NCBI GenBank assembly: GCA_003427395.1 | Contig: BFEA01000413.1 | Coordinates: 336,995-357,879 of the forward strand | From: Chara braunii | Taxonomy: Eukaryota > Streptophyta > Charophyceae > Charales > Characeae | Direction of reading: 5' to 3' | DNA length: 20,885 nt | In this document: positions 19,154 through 20,885 of the stretch, in pieces | Numbering within the stretch: position 1 is the stretch's first letter | How the letters are laid out: every line of letters starts with the position of its first letter | Made by a program: the position numbers and the translations under genes | The notes under the pieces: generated by a model | The model's input: the letters and a program-made list of their open reading frames with translations, nothing else | Told to the model about the DNA's origin: nothing | The model's database searches: none

Positions 19154-19733
19154 TTTTTTTTTGTTTTTGTCTTCTCCTCATCAGGGGACAGCTATATATA
19201 CCTCACATATTTTAACAGGCGTTCCGCCATGTCATGGAACATATCTCTTTCCTTTCACGACCTACCACTACTCCTAAGGCTATACAGGGGACTTCTGCAA
19301 GCATAGCTTTCTACCTCTTTGGTGAAGGGAGATTACCTCTCTCGGTGGAGGGAGGTAACGGCATGTTTGCCCCTTTGTCCCAGCGTTTAGGGTGCAGGGT
19401 TAGGGTGCAGGGTTGGGGCCGCCGGTGGGGGCCCGGCTAACACAAGGACCGAGCAGTTTGCCAGTAGCTGCACCTCCCTTTTCATCGTCCTCCGCCCCCA
19501 ACCGAATAACAGCAGTTTCTAAGGCCAACACTCTCCCACACACTACACACAACACACTCACACGCGCACTCACACCCGTGTTGGCTGAAGACCTTACTAC
19601 TAATACCGACTGGGAGGATCCAGCTGACTATCTCAGTTGGTTGGCACCGAGCGTGCCACAGGTGGCCGCGGGGGTTGAACCCGCGACCTCCTGAATGCCA
19701 CTTCCGTGCCTAACCACCTGAGCTAGGCCGCTG
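19154..19733 (-). mobile_element. tRNA-derived SINE (~580 bp) inserted antisense in U6
   Basis: On the minus strand the element starts at about 19733 with a 72-nt tRNA-like head (19661-19732), continues as an unrelated body of about 490 bp, and ends with an A-rich tail (T-run with one G at 19154-19168 on the plus strand). Head, body and A-tail in this order define a tRNA-type SINE transcribed by Pol III and copied by a LINE reverse transcriptase. It is long for a SINE, so the body could be composite. Both borders are set by the interrupted U6. No clear target-site duplication is visible, perhaps hidden in the T-run. Confidence 0.75.
19661..19732 (-). promoter_or_regulatory. tRNA-like head of the SINE with Pol III A and B boxes
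   Basis: Exactly 72 nt can be laid out as a tRNA. The acceptor halves AGCGGCC/GGCCACC pair at five of seven positions, the A box is TAGCTCAGGTGG, and the T arm is GCGGG-TTCAACC-CCCGC with a perfect 5-bp stem and 7-base loop containing the B box. The D stem and anticodon stem do not pair, so it is a promoter relic rather than a working tRNA gene. Confidence 0.8.
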
Positions 19734-19734
19734 G

Positions 19735-19790
19735 ATCTAGCATTGGCCCTGCGCAAGGATGACACGCATAAATCGAGCTATGGTTCAAAT
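19735..19790 (+). pseudogene. U6: U6 spliceosomal snRNA, 3' part
   Basis: ATCTAGCATTGGCCCTGCGC, then AAGGATGACACGCATAAATC and GAGCTATGGTTCAAAT, corresponds to plant U6 from about nucleotide 50 to the end. The AGC triad and GATGACACGCA are kept. There are single-base insertions and substitutions near the break and at GAGAAATGGTCC. No T-run terminator follows, which supports retroposition over a transcribed gene. Confidence 0.92.
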
Positions 19791-19797
19791 GAATACA

Positions 19798-20340
19798 AAC
19801 GGCTCATCAGAATGAAACTATTTGGCAAGTTCAAACCACGCCACGTAAGCAGGATTAACTGCCACGTAAGAACAATAGACACACCACGACGAGACAATGA
19901 CACGTAAACAGGACTAATTGTCATCACGTGAGTACAAACACCGCATGACTTTTCTTCTTATTTTCCCCCCTATTTGACAAGCGAAGGACACGGCATGTCT
20001 GCATGATTAATTGCCACGTAAGCAGGATTGCTCGCCACCTCCCTGATTGAGTGTCATGCCACGTAAGCAGGGTTGCCACGCACATACAGTTGATTGCCAC
20101 ATAAGCAGAGTAGCAGGCCGATTGCCACGTATGCAGGATTGGTTGCCACGTACGTACAATTGATCGCCACGTGAGCAGGGTTGTTTCCCACGTACGTACA
20201 ACAGATTGCCACATAAGCAGAGTAGCAGGGTCGACTGCCACGTAAGCAGGGTTGGTTGCCACGTATGTACAATTGATTGCCACGTAAGCAGGGTTGCTTC
20301 CCATGCGCGTACAATGGATTGCCACGTAAGGAAGCATAGT
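19798..20340. repeat. 21-bp minisatellite-like array, alternating two unit types
   Basis: Units of 21 bp alternate between GCCACGTAAGCAGGGTTGGTT and GCCACGTATGTACAATTGATT types, best seen at 20058-20335. Some units carry the addition AGAGTAGCAGG. The left part (19840-20013) is sparser. 21 is a multiple of three and the unit is stop-poor, so the minus strand has long overlapping open frames with a 7-residue period (NPAYVAI, NCTYVAT). These are explained by the repeat. Confidence 0.88.
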
Positions 20341-20560
20341 TGACACACTGTGGGATGCTGGTTGGCAAGTGCGGAGGGTCTTGGATTCTGCGTGGATGCT
20401 GCTGCCTGCGGAAGATCTCATGGATGTCCTGCGTCCACGCTGTAAGTCACTGGGCTTCAACGATAAACCTACCAACAACCTATCAATAGTACGATCACGA
20501 TGTGAATACAAACGTCGCCCAATTTCGATTTGGCAAGCGAACGTCATGACGGTAAGCACG
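20341..20560. other. Spacer between repeat blocks, no gene seen
   Basis: This sequence is unique within the window apart from GAATACAAACG and ATTTGGCAAG at about 20503-20545. The same two words occur in the same order at about 19791-19830, so the two repeat blocks share their left edge. Confidence 0.6.
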
Positions 20561-20885
20561 ATCGATTGCCACGTAAGCAGAGCACTGATTGCCACGCAAA
20601 CAGGGTTGATTTCCTCGGAAGGAGGATTGGCAGAATTGTTTGCCACATAAGCAGGATTGCCCGAACCGATTCCACGTAAGCAGCATTGATTTCAGCATTC
20701 CTCGGCGCACAAGCAGGACTGGCAGAACTGTTTGCCCGAACCGATTCCACGTAAGCAGCATTGATTTCAGCATTGCTCGGCACGCAAGCAGGATTGACAG
20801 AACTGTTTGCCACGTACGCAGGATTGCCAGAATTGATTCCACGTAAGCAGGATTGATTGCCACGGATTGGCAGAATCCGTTGCCA
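20561..20885. repeat. Second block of the CCACGTAAGCAG repeat with a 75-bp unit
   Basis: CCACGTAAGCAG-like words continue to the window end. A larger unit starting GCCCGAACCGATTCCACGTA repeats at 20659 and 20734 (75 bp) and includes GATTTCAGCATT and GGCAGAACTGTTT. The array is cut by the window edge. Confidence 0.85.

Larger units (their letters stand above)
19099..19797. mobile_element. 13-bp direct repeats bounding the U6 insert
   Basis: TCAAATGAATACA occurs at 19099-19111 and 19785-19797, immediately outside the U6 copy. Its position is that of a target-site duplication for a retroposed U6 RNA. The first six bases of the right copy coincide with the U6 3' end (expected CCAAAT), so the unambiguous part is shorter, about 7 bp. 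Confidence 0.6.

Noticed and set aside
19160-19200. Hammerhead ribozyme core (CTGATGAG on the minus strand near the SINE tail)
   Set aside because: The motif is followed by GAGAAGAC without a stem II hairpin, the GAAA is not in place, and no flanking stems I and III pair.
19384-19416. Telomere-like TTTAGGG repeats
   Set aside because: Only two imperfect copies of TTAGGGTGCAGGG are present, a short internal duplication in the SINE body.
19661-19732. Functional tRNA gene
   Set aside because: Acceptor and T arms fit, but the D and anticodon stems do not pair. It is fused to a SINE body with an A-tail and lacks a T-run terminator after the acceptor.
19924-20646. 240-codon minus-strand frame with NPAYVAI heptads as a novel repeat protein
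   Set aside because: It is the translation of a 21-bp satellite. Other minus frames over the same DNA are also open, and it runs into non-repeat sequence without any domain.

Overview
The window looks like repeat-rich nuclear DNA of a green plant or streptophyte alga. The best taxonomic evidence is a U6 snRNA copy of the plant type, recognisable by its ACATCCG 5' region and AAATCGAG-ATGG 3' region. Two plant-style L1-like LINEs agree with this: a CCHC ORF1, then endonuclease, reverse transcriptase and a zf-RVT finger, with no LTRs. A charophyte such as Chara is one possibility, but the sequence does not fix the species. I find no convincing intact host protein gene. One short open stretch at 354-536 (minus) may be the end of one.

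Layout. 1-336 is a minisatellite with a dimeric higher-order unit. 337-1600 is unannotated sequence with small duplications, a foldback and a possible tRNA-derived SINE. About 1600-11253 is LINE-A (plus strand): a long 5' leader with a 230-bp tandem duplication, ORF1 (with a stop and a frame change), ORF2 (many frameshifts and stops, split by a ~520-bp foldback element), a 3' UTR and an A25 tail. 11270-16815 is LINE-B (minus strand), tail-to-tail with LINE-A, truncated inside its endonuclease. It is split by two non-autonomous DNA transposons whose removal restores the reading frame exactly: 14880-15234 (4-bp CTGA duplication) and 15966-16540 (3-bp TAA duplication). 16815-17502 is a 160-bp tandem array. 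17503-19098 is low-complexity DNA with a long CT/CA microsatellite. 19099-19797 is a U6 snRNA copy flanked by a 13-bp direct repeat and split in two by a ~580-bp tRNA-headed SINE. 19798-20885 is a second satellite-like region built on 21-bp units, running off the window end.

Two places are assembly artefacts rather than biology. 17351-17388 is a Nextera Tn5 mate-pair junction adapter left in the sequence. The single N at 16960 is followed by an exact 56-bp repeat of what precedes it, i.e. two contig ends that overlap but were not merged.

The elements do not form a pathway. They record nested insertions: satellites and LINEs as hosts, and MITEs and SINEs landing inside them. The most notable items are the U6 copy split by an antisense SINE, the uncharacterised C-terminal region of LINE-A ORF1, and the two MITEs whose boundaries are proven by frame restoration. 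I did not find a credible new defence, regulatory or enzymatic system.
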